Part shown: positions 44,503 to 55,725 of the stretch, one piece after another
Position numbering within the stretch: position 1 is the stretch's first letter
Layout: every line of letters begins with the position of its first letter
NCBI RefSeq assembly: GCF_028502605.1
Contig: NC_079237.1
Location: 1,178,001-1,242,000 of the forward strand
Direction: 5' to 3'
DNA: 64,000 nucleotides
DNA from: Trichoderma breve
Taxonomy: Eukaryota; Ascomycota; Sordariomycetes; Hypocreales; Hypocreaceae
Program-made: the position numbers and the translations under genes
Notes under the pieces: model-generated
What the model saw: only the letters and a program-made list of their open reading frames with translations
The model's database searches: none
What the model was told of the DNA's origin: nothing

Positions 44503-45645
44503 TGGCATTACAAATGTGAACCAGATTCCATACTGTTGTTTCTGGCGTGACAATATAGGTTTGAATGGATGGAGATGTTAATATCGATGCTCACAATGTG
44601 GATGGAGACGAAACGTTACATAAGCCTGCTTGATGACACGAAATGACAGAGATGGACGGAGATAATGCTAGCAAGAGGTAGAAATAGTAATATGTAGATA
44701 TAAGATACAAGATCAGGCGCACCCATGTCCACGTTATGACGTGTAGCTGCAAGCACGGCAGTACATAAGCAACGACCGCGTCTCGTCTTTGATCCATCCA
44801 GGCCTGAAGTTCCGTCATCAACAAATTAACAAATCGAAAACATCAATGTCAGTCAAAAGGCAGATCATCGGCGCGGACAGCGATTGATTGATTGGTACCC
44901 GGTACCTGCGGCCTGTGCCAGCCCGGCAGACTGGCGGTGTCCGCGGCGGCAAATCACGCCGTCGCGGGCCATGATGTCAGCGTATCAGCGCCTGCCAGAG
45001 CCCGCAACAGCGCACATGCAGGCGGCGCAGGCCCTTATAGGTGCCAGGTACTGGGTACATGTACACGCACATGCACGGGAGCAGCAGCAGCCAGCGTCCC
45101 CCAAACACGCCCAAGGGCCCCAAGGGCTCAAGGGTCCAATCCAGTCCAATCCAGTCCAGCGCAGCGCATCACACGATGACGGGCATCCGTCAATCTGCGG
45201 TTTCAGAGCCTCCATCTCCTGTGCAACTTTCTGTGCCCAGTCCAGTGTTTACGTGGCGCGCGATGGAGACTGAGGGAGAACCGGGCGAAAAAGGGACCTC
45301 CACGTGACCCTTTTTTTCGCATGTCCCGTTTTCCCATTTCCAGCCCACGACGTGCCGCCCACGCCAAGGGACCCGACCCGACTCCCCCCACCGACCCGTA
45401 TGCGGCAGGTCACGATTCTCGCCTGGCGCTGACCCAGACTCTCTCGCTGCTTCGAGGGCAGAAAAAAAAAGGATCCTGAGAAGCTCCCCAAAGGCTGCCT
45501 GAGAGTCGCTGCTGCTGCCGTTGCCGCCGCTGCTGCTTTCACGGGCTGCCGCTGGGGGTCGTGTCCAGCCTGACTGGGCACCTGAATCCGATTCCGAGCC
45601 TCGGCCTTCTCCCGTCTCAGTCTCAGCCTCATCCGATCCGCCGCC
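44503..45645. other. Intergenic, GC-rich toward the right
   Basis: About 1.1 kb. Contains short direct repeats (AGTCCAATCC at about 45133-45153) and a near-palindrome GGTACCCGGTACC at 44895-44907. The right part is the promoter and leader of the Myb-like gene, GC-rich enough to leave all frames open. No gene supported. Confidence 0.5.
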
Positions 45646-46961
45646 ATGTCTGAAGACGACATCGACCTCGCCGGCCACGACGGACAAGGGCCCGGCCGAG
45701 TCGACCGCGACCGCCGGGCGCCCAGGTTCAGCTGGACGCCCGCCTACGAGGCCACCTTCTTCCGCAGCCTGTGCGAGAGCGTCCAGCTGGGCATGCGAGA
45801 AAACAGCAGCTTCAAGGCCGAGGCCTGGGAGCGCGCCGCCCAGGCCCTGCAGGAACACCACGGCGCTTACCCGGCTAAAAGCCATCTCATCAACAAGAGC
45901 GACAATGCTCGGAAACGCTTTCGACTGTGGCGAGGCCTTCGAGAGGACCCGGACTTTATTTACAACCCCGTGTCGAGGACGGTGACGGCGACCGAGGAGG
46001 CATGGAGAGCGCATATCGAGGTGAGTTGGGGGCCAGCCATGGCTCGCCCACACGCCGAAAACTCGGGTTACTGATCGGGACGTAGCGAGAGCCTTTGTCG
46101 CGAGCCCTCAGGGGGAGGCCCTTTGACCACGAGGAATACATGGAGGTGCTGTATCCGGACGTGGTTGGGTCGGGGGGAGCTCCCAAGAGAATCATGAAGC
46201 CTCGACGAAAGACTGACGGCCAACCTTGCGACGACTCGGAGATGCCAGGGACTGGCGTGTTGAATCTTCAAACCGACCCGACACCGCTCATAACAGAAAC
46301 CACCGACGTGCCGAGCCAACAGCCGCCGCCGCACAAGAGTCCGCAGAATCAAGCATCGGCAGCTTCTTCATCCGCTTCTGGAACTCAGCAACGACCGACT
46401 ACAGCACCTTCGATACCTCGCAATCTCACCGCCGCACAAGGCGCAGCTCTGACGCCCCCTGAAGAGTCGGTTCCCCAGAGCCGGAAGCGTCCTTCACCTA
46501 TGGGTCCCCTACAGTCTGCCGGCGATCTTGCTCAGTCAACCTCTGGGTCAGCTATCCCACCATCAGCACTTCCAACCTCGCCGGAAAAGCGCCGCCGACT
46601 GTCGTCCCGGGACGACGTTACTTCCAATACAAGCGCAGCTACTCCATTGCTTGGATCGTCTGCTCTCCCGGTCCCAGGCACCAGATCCACAGTCGAGCCT
46701 CGATCGCGCCCAGAAACTCAGGTTGCCGGACTTCAGTCCATCTTGGAGGAGCTTGTCTCTCTGTCAAAGGCGAGCAGGGCGCGTATGTGGAGGGAGGAAG
46801 CTGTTGACCTACTATTCAAAGAATTCGCAACCGAAGACGCAGACGTGCAGATTAAAATTTCCGAGAAAGTGTTAAACGACGAGCACAAGGCCATGGTGTT
46901 TTGCAAGATGCCGTTGCATCTGAGGCAGCACTGGGTCAAAAGACTTGGGGGCCTCGGATAA
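45646..46961 (+). CDS. Myb/SANT-like DNA-binding domain protein
   Basis: Two exons (45646-46020, 46086-46961) give 416 aa. Residues about 25-125 form a Myb/SANT-like domain of the Myb_DNA-bind_3 type: FSWTPAYEATFFRSLCE, then WERAAQALQEHHG, INKSDNARKRFRLWRGL and DPDFIYNPVSRTVTATEEAW. After the intron comes the companion piece RGRPFDHEEYMEVLYPDVVGSG, usual for the family. The middle is a long Ser/Pro/Gln-rich disordered region with a basic KRRRLSSRDD patch (a possible nuclear signal). The C-terminal 80 residues are helical (LQSILEELVSLSKASRA). This domain class is shared with proteins derived from Harbinger-type transposons, but this copy looks like a host gene. Targets unknown. Confidence 0.8.
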
Positions 46962-48198
46962 TGAAAGAGCGACTTGAAAGATACCCCAATTGATTCCTGG
47001 CACATCAGGGACCATGAAACTGATTTTTTCTTTTTGTACGAAAGACCAGAGACGGAGCAGTTTTTGATGTTGGAATTTTTAAACGTTTTAGCGGCGTGAT
47101 GGTGTCGAGGACTCATGTGGAAGAGGCGTGTTGAGAGATACCATGATACCCAGATTCGCGGCGTTGGAATCACTTTTGCATTTCAGCGAAGATTGTTGTT
47201 GTCGTTATACATAATACGGACGGCCGAATGGCGTTGTGTGTTATTGCATTCATGTTGACTCGCTGTCATGAACCAACTTCTTGTTTGTACCATTTTTTTT
47301 CCATCTTCATCTTCATCTTCATCATCTTCTTTTTTGTTTTTCACCATATACCTTTCGGGCTCACAAGCCAATTTTTTTGTTCACGACGATGAGTTGAGGG
47401 AAGTTTATCGGTCATTTGAGATGAATAGCTCTTTTGTATTAAGCCAATCAAATTTTAAACCTGCGAAACTAGGTAGCAAATTGCCTCTTTTGAACTGGGA
47501 CTTAATTGTGTTTGGACAGGGGAGCATTGAACACAGTGCGATGGCTGCGCGATATGATGTGATTCTCTGTCTTCTTAACCATTCATCTAGTCAGAAGGCT
47601 CTCTCTCTCGATTGGCTCTGCGAAGCATGAATTGCGAAGAATTAGCTCACGATGCTGCGAATGGAGGGGCGGAGCTGGCGAGTAATGCGCCGCCAGATGC
47701 AGAGATGCAGGAAACAAAGTGGGTTGCCAGGAGAGCAGAATCTTGGCTTAAACCAGTGGTGTGTATCGCAATTAGACAACGCTCTGGTTTCCCTCCAATG
47801 GGTCTTTTTATTTTCGCTAAAACCACAAACACGGTGTTTGCAGCCGTTTTTATTTCTAAAACATGCATAAAACCCCTGCCCGGCTTGATGTAATGGCGTA
47901 ATGGAAGCCATTTTGTCATGCCAAGGCACGAGAACGATCTGCGATGCCGAGGTCGAGCCGCATACGTCATCATCACGGCTTGAGACATGATTTAGTCTGG
48001 CTTTAGGCGTGACTTTGTGTTTGCGTCACATGAAGGAGCTCAATTGGCTTTTCGGCTTAGTACTTAAGGCATTGAATCCCCTTTTTCTAGATTCTCTCTG
48101 ATCGACAAAGCTAAATAAACAAATCTTCACCAACTTCCTCGCCAGAGATTCAACGCAATTGCTATTTCTAGCCTTTTTTCAATTGACAAACATTGACC
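46962..48198. other. Intergenic spacer
   Basis: About 1.2 kb. A CATCTT-rich stretch at about 47299-47330 opens frames on both strands. The CT-rich end near 48080-48190 is the leader of the OM14-like gene. No gene supported. Confidence 0.5.
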
Positions 48199-48943
48199 AG
48201 TAAGTGATGACGCTTCTTACTGAAGCTGGCTAGTCCAACAGACACTGTAAGATGATCACGGCACTAACAATGAGCTGCGAATAGTGTCTTACGCCGACGT
48301 TGCTGCACAGGGTGCCAAACAGACCCCTGAAGAGGTAAGCTCTCACACGAGCCTAGCAAGCTGCTTCCTCCCAAGCAGATACAGCTCTCGAAACAAAGAA
48401 AAACACAAACAATGAAAAGAGAGGCGAATCCCTTCAAATGCTCGCAAATCGCTCTAACCGCTGATGTCATAGGCCGCCGCCCCTCAGCCCCCCGAAATCA
48501 TCCCCAGTGAAACCGCCTCCACAGCATCTCTCATCGACGTCGACATGCCCAGCGTCCACACCGTCCGATCAGACTTCCTCGAGCAGGACGTCCAAACCGA
48601 GACCCAAGCCGAGCGCATCAAGCGCGAGCAAGAGGCCGCCCGCGCCGCCCAGGCGGCATCCAAGAAGAAGGCCGCCAGCAAGGCCAGAAAGGCCGACTCC
48701 TGGATCACGCGCCAGTTTTCCCAGCTCTCCGACGGCAGCGTCACGGCCATTGCCATTGCCAACGTCTTTGGCGTCGTGGGCGTGAGCGGCTTCCTGGGGT
48801 ATCGCGCGTGGGGCCTCTACGAGAGGAGCCGGCTGGACTGGAAGCATGTGGGCGTTGGCTTTGGAGTTTTGGCTGCTGTTGGCGCTGTGGAGGCGGTGCT
48901 TGGGCGGTACCTGTACAGGAGCAAGGAGGAGGATTCTTCATGA
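48199..48943 (+). CDS. om14: OM14-like mitochondrial outer membrane protein
   Basis: Exons 48199 (one coding base), 48285-48334 and 48473-48943 give 173 aa. The start codon is split: A at 48199, a GTAAGT...CTAAC...TAG intron of 85 bp, then TG. The spliced N-terminus MSYADVAAQGAKQTPEE is typical of this fungal family, as are SETASTASLIDVD and VRSDFLEQDVQTETQAERI. A basic coiled-coil region (about 70-100) precedes two membrane segments (VTAIAIANVFGVVGVSGFLGY and VGVGFGVLAAVGAVEAVLG). In yeast OM14 is a receptor for ribosomes carrying mitochondrial precursors and partners with porin. Function in filamentous fungi is inferred from the family. No alternative in-frame ATG exists before residue 53. 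Confidence 0.82.
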
Positions 48944-49603
48944 AGAGCCGATTTTAAAACGGCCAAAGATTGAATTTCCGTGATGACTGCTTCATTTCTT
49001 TTGTTGTTGTTTTCGGTTTGGGCGTTTGGGATCAAGGGAGAGCTTAGCTGTTGAACGCGTATCTCATCTCTGGTTTATGGCCATCATCACATGTTGCTAC
49101 TGGCCGCTACATACTCAAATAACGAACATAAAATCAATATTTTAATCAAAACCAATTTCATCTCTACTTTAGTTGTTTCTCACCTCATCAGCCATGTACA
49201 GTGAAATTCACCCATTTCGTGGGACAGTGCATCCCCCAAGCCGCACAGCTCGTTCACATGCTCACCAAGCCCGCCAGAATATGTGACGTCATCGTCATCA
49301 TCTCACGAAGCCCATCAGCGTTTCCCTTCGCCCATCTCTACACCAAGTGTCAACTCACGATACCCCATAGAAATAACCCTCAGACAAGCAAAAAATAATT
49401 CAGCAAATAATTTTAATCACAAAGAGAAAAAGAAAAGAAAGAAATCTGCAAAGATTCGACCAGACAATCCGTAACCAAGCCGAACATCCGAACAGCCCCC
49501 TTGATATAAAGCTAGACCAAAAAGCCCGCCTACTTCCTTCAACTCAACACACACACCTACACATATCTCGCCTCTTTATCTCCCTCATATATTCTCCCCG
49601 CCT
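48944..49603. other. Intergenic spacer
   Basis: 660 bp holding the OM14 terminator and the acetyltransferase promoter; a CA/CT-rich leader precedes 49604. Nothing else recognised. Confidence 0.5.
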
Positions 49604-50451
49604 ATGCTCCCGTTAAAATACAAATCCAAAACCCGCCTCAACTCCATCATGCACTCCCTCCGCCTCCGCCCCGCGCGCGACGAAGACGTCCCCGCCATGG
49701 CCGCCCTCGAAGTCGCCGCCTTCCTCGACAGCCCCATGCACAAGGCCATGTTCCCCAAACGCCTGCGCACCAAGCCCGGAACCCAGGACCAGCTCGAGTG
49801 GAACATTTCGCGCATGCGCAAGGGCCTGGCGGACCCGAACCTGCACTACCTCGTCGTCCTCACGGAGGCACCTGAGGAGGGCGAGATCATCGTGGGTTGC
49901 GCAGAGTGGTCGGCGCCGGCGGCGGACGAGTACGAGTCTGGGGATAATGAGGAGGAGGGGAAGAGCGAGGAGGAAAAGGCAAAGGATATGGAGCTGAGGT
50001 TGGCTAGGTTGCCGCCGTTTCTGGATAAGGGCGCGTTGTTGGATGCTAATGACGAGGTTATGGAGTTGATTGAAAAGTCCAAGGATGCGTTTCAGGGAGA
50101 GAACCGGCATAAGATGTGGAGTGAGTTTTTGCATGAATGTGTTGGTGTTTACGATATGAGGAACAGTATGCTAATCATACATCTGCTTTTCTAGCTCTCA
50201 ACTCCATCTCAGTGGACGGCGATTATCGAGGCATTGGCATCGGCAAGATGATGACGCGGTGGGGAATGGACCGAGCAGATCAAGACAAGACGGGCATATG
50301 GATCATATCGTCTCCCCTAGGCCAGCAGCTATACAAGTCATTGGGATTCAGACAAGTCGCCGAGGGATCGAGATTGGGCGAGCCTCAGTATCTCATGCTC
50401 AAGTTTTACGATCCTGGAAGTCAGCAAAACGGCGTGAACACGGTGGCATAA
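49604..50451 (+). CDS. GNAT-family N-acetyltransferase
   Basis: Two exons (49604-50120, 50195-50451) give 257 aa. The opening LRLRPARDEDVPAMAALEVAAF is the first strand and helix of the GNAT fold. The acetyl-CoA pyrophosphate loop R-G-I-G-I-G-K (about 184-190) follows SISVDGDYR after the splice, and LGQQLYKSLGFRQV is the usual C-terminal motif (last helix and strand). An acidic insertion (EEEGKSEEEKAKD, about 115-128) separates the halves, as in many fungal GNATs of the puromycin-resistance-like type. The substrate is unknown; small-molecule acetylation is the usual role. The second ATG at 49649 (MHSLRLRP) may be the real start, giving 242 aa. Confidence 0.87.
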
Positions 50452-50959
50452 GGGGGACGGCATGATGGGCATGGCAAAATTGAGAGCGAAGCGGAATTTG
50501 GCATCTAGCTTGAGGGATAGAAGGCGTTGGGACTTTGGTCATTGCGGCTTTTCGCATGAGTGTATTCGTATAAGTGCTTTAGAGTGATTTCAGCATAGGG
50601 AGTAGCCTTACGTGCATGATATTTAGCATGATTTTGGCGTTATCTCTTGATTCTTTGGCCTCATACCACGATTCACTGCCCAGTCCTAAGCTGCATCACG
50701 CTCGGCTGCTAAGGGCACCTCGCCCAGATTGCAAAGTTGAATGTCGTAAATTAACCCCCTAGTTTATACAATGTCTACCGTCCTATGACCTTTTTTCCGC
50801 ACCCATTCATACAGCGTTGGATACATCAGACCCTCTTTACCAAAGGTGCCTGCTTAGAATACACTGAAGACAATCTCGTAGGATCGATTGCCTTCTTTTT
50901 GCTCCGTCCATCTTCTTCCCTGCCTTTTATTTATTCTATTTTTGTTTCATCGTCCGTCC
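50452..50959. other. Convergent intergenic spacer
   Basis: About 510 bp between the acetyltransferase (+) and Mia40 (-) stop codons. Nothing recognised beyond presumed terminators. Confidence 0.5.
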
Positions 50960-51983
50960 TTAGTTCTCCTTCTTCTGTTCCTTGACCTCCTCAGTCAAGG
51001 GTGAGCCCTTGACCAGCTTGACTCCGGGGAGGTTGTCCGTCTCCGCAGCATCCGAGTTACGACCCCCAACACGGCCGTTCTCTCGAAGCTGTTGTCGGTC
51101 TTCGGCGAGGATCTCGGCGGCCTCGGTGGCTTCGGGGGCTGCCACCGCTGCAGCAGGAGCAGCAGACGCTACCTCCTCGCCGCCTTCGGCCTCAGCAGCA
51201 TCAGCCTCTTCAAGCTCGGAGCCGTAGATCTCTGGGTACTTTCGGAAACATTCTTGCATGCCCCTACAATGTTGTCAGTCAAAGTCTCTCACTGTGGTAT
51301 ACATCACCCAGGCGGTTCATACTGGAACTTTTCAATGCAGTCCATGCCCTTGGGCTCCTCGGTAGAGTAGACGAAGCAGCTAAAGGCAGTCTTGAACTCC
51401 TCTCCACAGGGGCCATGCGCCATGCCACCCAGGCAGGGGCAGTCCCAGTTAATCTCTCCAGTCTCTGGGTTGAAAGCTCCCTCCTGGCTGGCCTCCTCCT
51501 CGAGTGCCTCGGGTCCGCCAAAGCCGGCTGCGCTCTGAGCGGGTGCTTCTGACTTGTCGTCCATCTTGACAGCCTCCGTCTTGGGAGCCTCTGTCTTCTT
51601 AGTAGCCGGCTCAACAGACTTAGGGCTGACTTCCTTTCGCTTCTGCTCGATCAGGGCGTCGACGGTGGGCAGTTCGTTTTCGGTATAGGGCGCAGGGATG
51701 GGCAAGGCGTGAGCTGCTCCAGGAATTAGCAAAACCACCATGACGCTTACATGCGGGATGTATATCATGACATACCCTCGGCCTCGTCCGCAAAGACGGA
51801 GCTTGTGTTATAGTAGTAAACACCAGCAACAGCCAAACCCCACCGAGCCGCAGAGCTCTTCCATGACCGAGACTTGTCTGCGGGAGCCGTTGAGGCAAAT
51901 CGCCGGGGAGCCGTCCGGACCAGAGAAGTGCGCAAACCGCCAACAGCAGGCCGTGAGGCCGTTCTCAGAGCTGCACGATACAT
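50960..51983 (-). CDS. mia40: Mia40/Tim40 mitochondrial intermembrane space import oxidoreductase
   Basis: Three exons (51983-51776, 51713-51323, 51263-50960) give 300 aa. Mia40 oxidises and traps small cysteine proteins entering the intermembrane space. The N-terminus is an Arg/Ser/Ala-rich mitochondrial presequence followed by a membrane anchor ([11 protein letters not shown], about 50-66), the fungal form. A Lys/Glu linker leads to the catalytic CPC (C161, C163) and a twin CX9C pair (C172/C182 and C194/C204) in the order [21 protein letters not shown]...[14 protein letters not shown]; the second pair is completed only by removing the 59-bp intron. The C-terminal tail is acidic and Ala-rich. 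Divergent from thiamine pyrophosphokinase with about 1 kb between them. Confidence 0.95.
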
Positions 51984-53037
51984 TATGGCGAAGTGATTAT
52001 GCGGATGGACAAGCTGAAATATCAATGAGGGGAAGAGGAAGAAGATTACAAAGGAAAGCAGCAGCAATGCCTACGCAGGCTGGATATGTAATCGCGGAAA
52101 AAAAAAGAGCTGGATCGGCTCCATGACAAAATCGCCAGATTGGTCAGCGAACCGAGCGCATCTCCAACTTCCGGGCCAAGAAAGTGCATGCGCTTGCGCC
52201 TGTGAGAAAAAATGTTTGGCCGAGGATTATCCAGATATGTTGCCGCAGTGCAGTGGGCCATTTGCCAGCTCCATGCTAATTGAATCAATGCGCTGAATGT
52301 ATTACTACCGCAATGACCAAAATGGATGGCCTGAGCTGAGCGCATTGCAGGCCGCAAACAGCAAGGCGATCAATTGCCCGACCTGGGCTGATACCTGGAG
52401 GCTGCAGGTACTTTGTTTGCGCTCATGTGATATCCGAGGATCTGCAAGCCCAGGTATCTTATGCAGGGCCTCGATAATGCAACGAATTAAGATTAGTACC
52501 AACTATAGCATCCAAAGTAAAACAAGAAAAAAGAACCTTAAAAAGAGAAAAGAATCATGATGCCAGCTGTTCCTTAAACGCACCATCCAAACAGCTCTTG
52601 ATTTTTTTACTTCTTTGTCTCAACATTCCAGTTGCATCAACTCCTGACTAAGCACTCGCTTGAAACAAGCCTTCTTGGTACCTGCAGGATTCCGTGCTGA
52701 GCAGCGGCCAGGGCCTGTCGCAGGTGGTGAGCTTTGACTGAGGCCATTGCTCACATCACAGCTGGAGCTCCTTTACGAGCTGAAATCCCAGGTCGTACGG
52801 GCGAGCTCAAGCGCTCCCTTTTCTTTTTTGCCAACAGAACCTGGAGGGGAGCGAGATTAGTGGCTGGTGTTTTTTTTTTTAAACTCTTGATAAATAGCGC
52901 CCCTCTTCGTCATCATATGCGCATGAGTTTGATTCTCAGCTTTCGACGCCCTTCACGTTCCTTTTCTCTCTGATCCTCACTCAAACCCCGCCACCAAGCA
53001 AACAAACAAAAAACAACCCGGCATCTTCTTCTTCGCG
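51984..53037. other. Divergent intergenic region
   Basis: About 1.05 kb between the start codons of Mia40 and thiamine pyrophosphokinase. It has short inverted repeats, for example ACCTGGGCT (52380-52388) and AGCCCAGGT (about 52446-52454), and no supported gene. Confidence 0.5.
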
Positions 53038-53973
53038 ATGGCTTCGGTCTTCGAGTGGCAGCCTAATAGGTTTCTGCAGGACCAGCCGAGTCCTCAGCCT
53101 TTTGCCCTCCTGGTGCTCAACCAGCCGCTCAAGAACAGCAGCAACCTGCGCAAGCTTTGGAGACACTGTATGTCGAAATGTTGCCCCTCCATGTGCAAGA
53201 AAAAATGCTTACCCTCGACACACAGCATCTCTCCGCGTAGCTGCTGACGGAGGCGCCAATCGTCTCCATGAGCTTTCTTCGTTTCAGGGCAAATTTGTGA
53301 GTTGTCCTTATTTTTCATCACGCCTAGTTTCATCATTGGTCTCTTTGAACTATCGTGATGTGATTACGAACTGTGCCTAATGTATTTGCAGTCGAACCTT
53401 CAAGTCATCATTGGCGATCTCGATTCATTGAGGCCGTCAGTCCACAACTTCTACACCTCCCAGCACACCCCCGCCCAGATCATCCATGATACCGACCAAG
53501 AAACCACCGACTTTGGCAAGGCCATCACCTGGATCCGCAAAACGCAGCCCGCTGGAACCGACATCATCGCCCTAGGTGGTATTGGCGGCCGTATTGACCA
53601 GGGACTCAGTCAGCTCCACCACCTCTACCTCTTCCAGCCCGATCCCGCGTATGAAAATGGCCGCATCTACCTTCTCTCCGGATCCAGCTTGACCTTTCTC
53701 CTAAAGGCGGGCACTCATCGCATCCAGGTCAAAGAGGACGGTGAGGAGGAGGTGTTTGGCAAGCACGTGGGAATCATTCCACTCCAGGAGCCAAGCCGCA
53801 TCACAACCAAGGGTCTGGAGTGGGACGTCACCGACTGGGAAACGCGAATGGGCGGCAGAGTTAGCACCAGCAACCATGTTCTCCCAGAAACCAAGGTCGT
53901 CGAGGTGCAAACGACCAAGGATGTCCTCTTCACGATAGCGCTGAGCAATACCGAGGGCGAGGAGGACGGGTAG
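53038..53973 (+). CDS. thi80: Thiamine pyrophosphokinase
   Basis: Three exons (53038-53167, 53226-53296, 53392-53973) give 260 aa. The enzyme moves pyrophosphate from ATP to thiamine, making thiamine diphosphate in the cytosol. Family motifs appear once spliced: ALLVLNQPL, RVAADGGANRLHEL, IIGDLDSLRP (Mg/ATP site), DQETTDFGKAI (catalytic acids), IALGGIGGRIDQGLSQLH, and the C-terminal GLEWDVTDW...MGGRVSTSN thiamine pocket. Exon phases 1 and 0 agree with these motifs. Length is normal for fungal enzymes. The ATG at 53038 is in a good context and gives MASVFEWQP, usual for filamentous fungi. No TPP riboswitch signature was identified in its short introns. Confidence 0.94.
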
Positions 53974-54098
53974 TGTATGTGCTTGGGAATGACATTGCAC
54001 CATCTTTTTGATAGCTTCCAAAGAAATTATGAACGGCCTTTTTGCTTCCTTGATATCCATACCTAACGCCATTGCGCCTCTCCGCATGCAAACTCCCA

Positions 54099-54902
54099 TC
54101 ATCGTAAAAAGTGAATAACAAGCCAACAAAACAAGAAGAAGATAATGACTCCCGCGACAAATATCCACTTGTCCTCGCGGGCACGGCGCTCGACCATGCG
54201 GATAGTGTCGCCGCTCACACCCAATGTATTGGCAACGCCGTACAGGCGCTTCTGCGTGTTTTTCAGCGTTTCGCGCTGCTGGCCCAAATCTCCCAGCACG
54301 GCTTGTCCACGCGCGATGAAGTCGTCCAAGGCATGGTTCGTATTGCTAAAGAAGTTTTGTTCTCGGAAAGCATGAGCTTCGCGCACCTCGTCGCCAGCGC
54401 CGGTCGTCAGCGAAGTACTATTCGAGCTTGTATGCCGGGGCTGGAATGATGAATGCGTCGTCGTTCCGGCGGCATTGGCGTAAGGATTCTCCGGCGTAGC
54501 ATTATATGGTCTTCTTCCGAGCAGCTCCGACCGGTTATGATTGTGTTGCGCCTCCTCCCTAGTTCGCTTCACCACATCGAGGCTGCCACGGAACTCTGAC
54601 AGCTCATCGCGAAACCTCTTGACACGCTCATATGCTTCTTCCTGCTTCTTGGGCACAATCTCCTGGCGCGCAAGGCTGTGATATTCGTCGAGCGACTTTG
54701 AAAAGGACGTCAAGGACACGGACACGCTTCCAATCTCGGCGGGCGTTGGTAGGCTCTTGGACTCGAGGTTGGAGAGGTCACTGCGGATGGCCTTGCTCTG
54801 CCGCAGAACTGTGTTGTATGCGACATTCTGGATGATTCGTCAGTATAATTAAAAAAGGCATATTTATATATATCATCGTGAGGCTAGTCTCCCACTTACC
54901 AT
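54099..54902 (-). CDS. bos1: Bos1/membrin-type Qb-SNARE
   Basis: Two exons (54902-54900 and 54827-54099) give 243 aa. Bos1 acts in fusion of ER-derived vesicles with the Golgi. The first coding exon is only the ATG, followed at once by a GTAAGT donor; the 72-bp intron joins it to AAT GTC GCA, giving MNVAYNTVLRQSK, which matches the conserved MN..YN start of Bos1. The SNARE motif spans about 150-215 (NTNHALDDFIARGQAVLGDLGQQRETLKNTQKRLYGVANTLG, broken here by family-typical heptads), followed by ERRAREDKWIF and a single C-terminal anchor (VAGVIIFFLFCWLVIHFL). Membrin rather than Gos1 is indicated by the NTLGVS..TIR..ERRA..D segment. Convergent with thiamine pyrophosphokinase, 125 bp apart. Confidence 0.9.
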
Positions 54903-55725
54903 CTTGACGAAACTGAAGACTTACGAATGCAAGTCTTACACTTTGATGCCCCCTTGGAGGAGCTATTCATCCACCAAGGTTCATAATAGGCGCCTGCTTA
55001 GTGGACACATCGCTGTAAATCCACGGAACCAGTGGTTTTTCCATGCCGCTGCGCTAGAAGGTACCATGGCCTTGTATCTTTTTTCTGTAGCTCTTCCTTT
55101 GGTGGATCGAGATCGCGGCTAGTGGAGTCAAACATCTCCATCAACACGGAAAAAAAGGCCGACTTGGCAACATTAATTCAGACGAAGAATGTATTCGATA
55201 ATACAATACAAAGCCCTGATATGATTTATAAGAATACTCCATTTACATGATGTGAAACAAATAACGGAACTGTGAAGCCGGTCAGCGCAGTGCCCGCTGT
55301 TAGAATCACGGTATAGCTTCAAAATCACGAAGTGCATATAGCCGTTTAAAACACGGCTTGCATCCTCCTCGATCGGCATCACGATTATCTGTTCTCGGCA
55401 ATGGCAAAGGCGCCGTCCGATACGCGGAACCTCCTGTCGTGCTTTGGACCACAAAATGACCTGTAGAAAAGCGTTTCATCGTGATATACTGCCTATTCAG
55501 GCCAACAACTGGATTTTGCCGATCTCGGCACCGAGCGCGGCGACATCTTCACGGCTCGTAGTTGCCGAATACTGACCGATAGAATGGAGAAGCATTCACG
55601 TTTTTTTCTTCCTTTGCTCTTATCCCCGACTTTGGATTTCTTTACCAAGTATAAGTTGCCAGCTCCCAACTGTCAACTCTTAGGGCTTCGCAGGAGATGA
55701 GATCAACATCGTCACTATAAGCGCC
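54903..55725. other. Divergent intergenic region
   Basis: About 820 bp between bos1 (-) and the exporter gene (+). No gene recognised; CT-rich leader near 55600-55625 precedes the exporter. Confidence 0.5.

Noticed and set aside
45190..46053. 287-aa open frame on the minus strand opposite the Myb-like gene
   Set aside because: GC-rich codon bias of the real plus-strand gene leaves the opposite strand open; the product is low-complexity Gly/Ser/Arg with no motif.
49613..50134. 173-aa minus-strand open frame opposite the acetyltransferase
   Set aside because: Shadow of the GNAT exon; no domain and no splice partners.
52380..52454. Inverted repeat ACCTGGGCT/AGCCCAGGT as ends of a small transposon
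   Set aside because: Arms are only 9 bp with a short unstructured interior and no flanking duplication.
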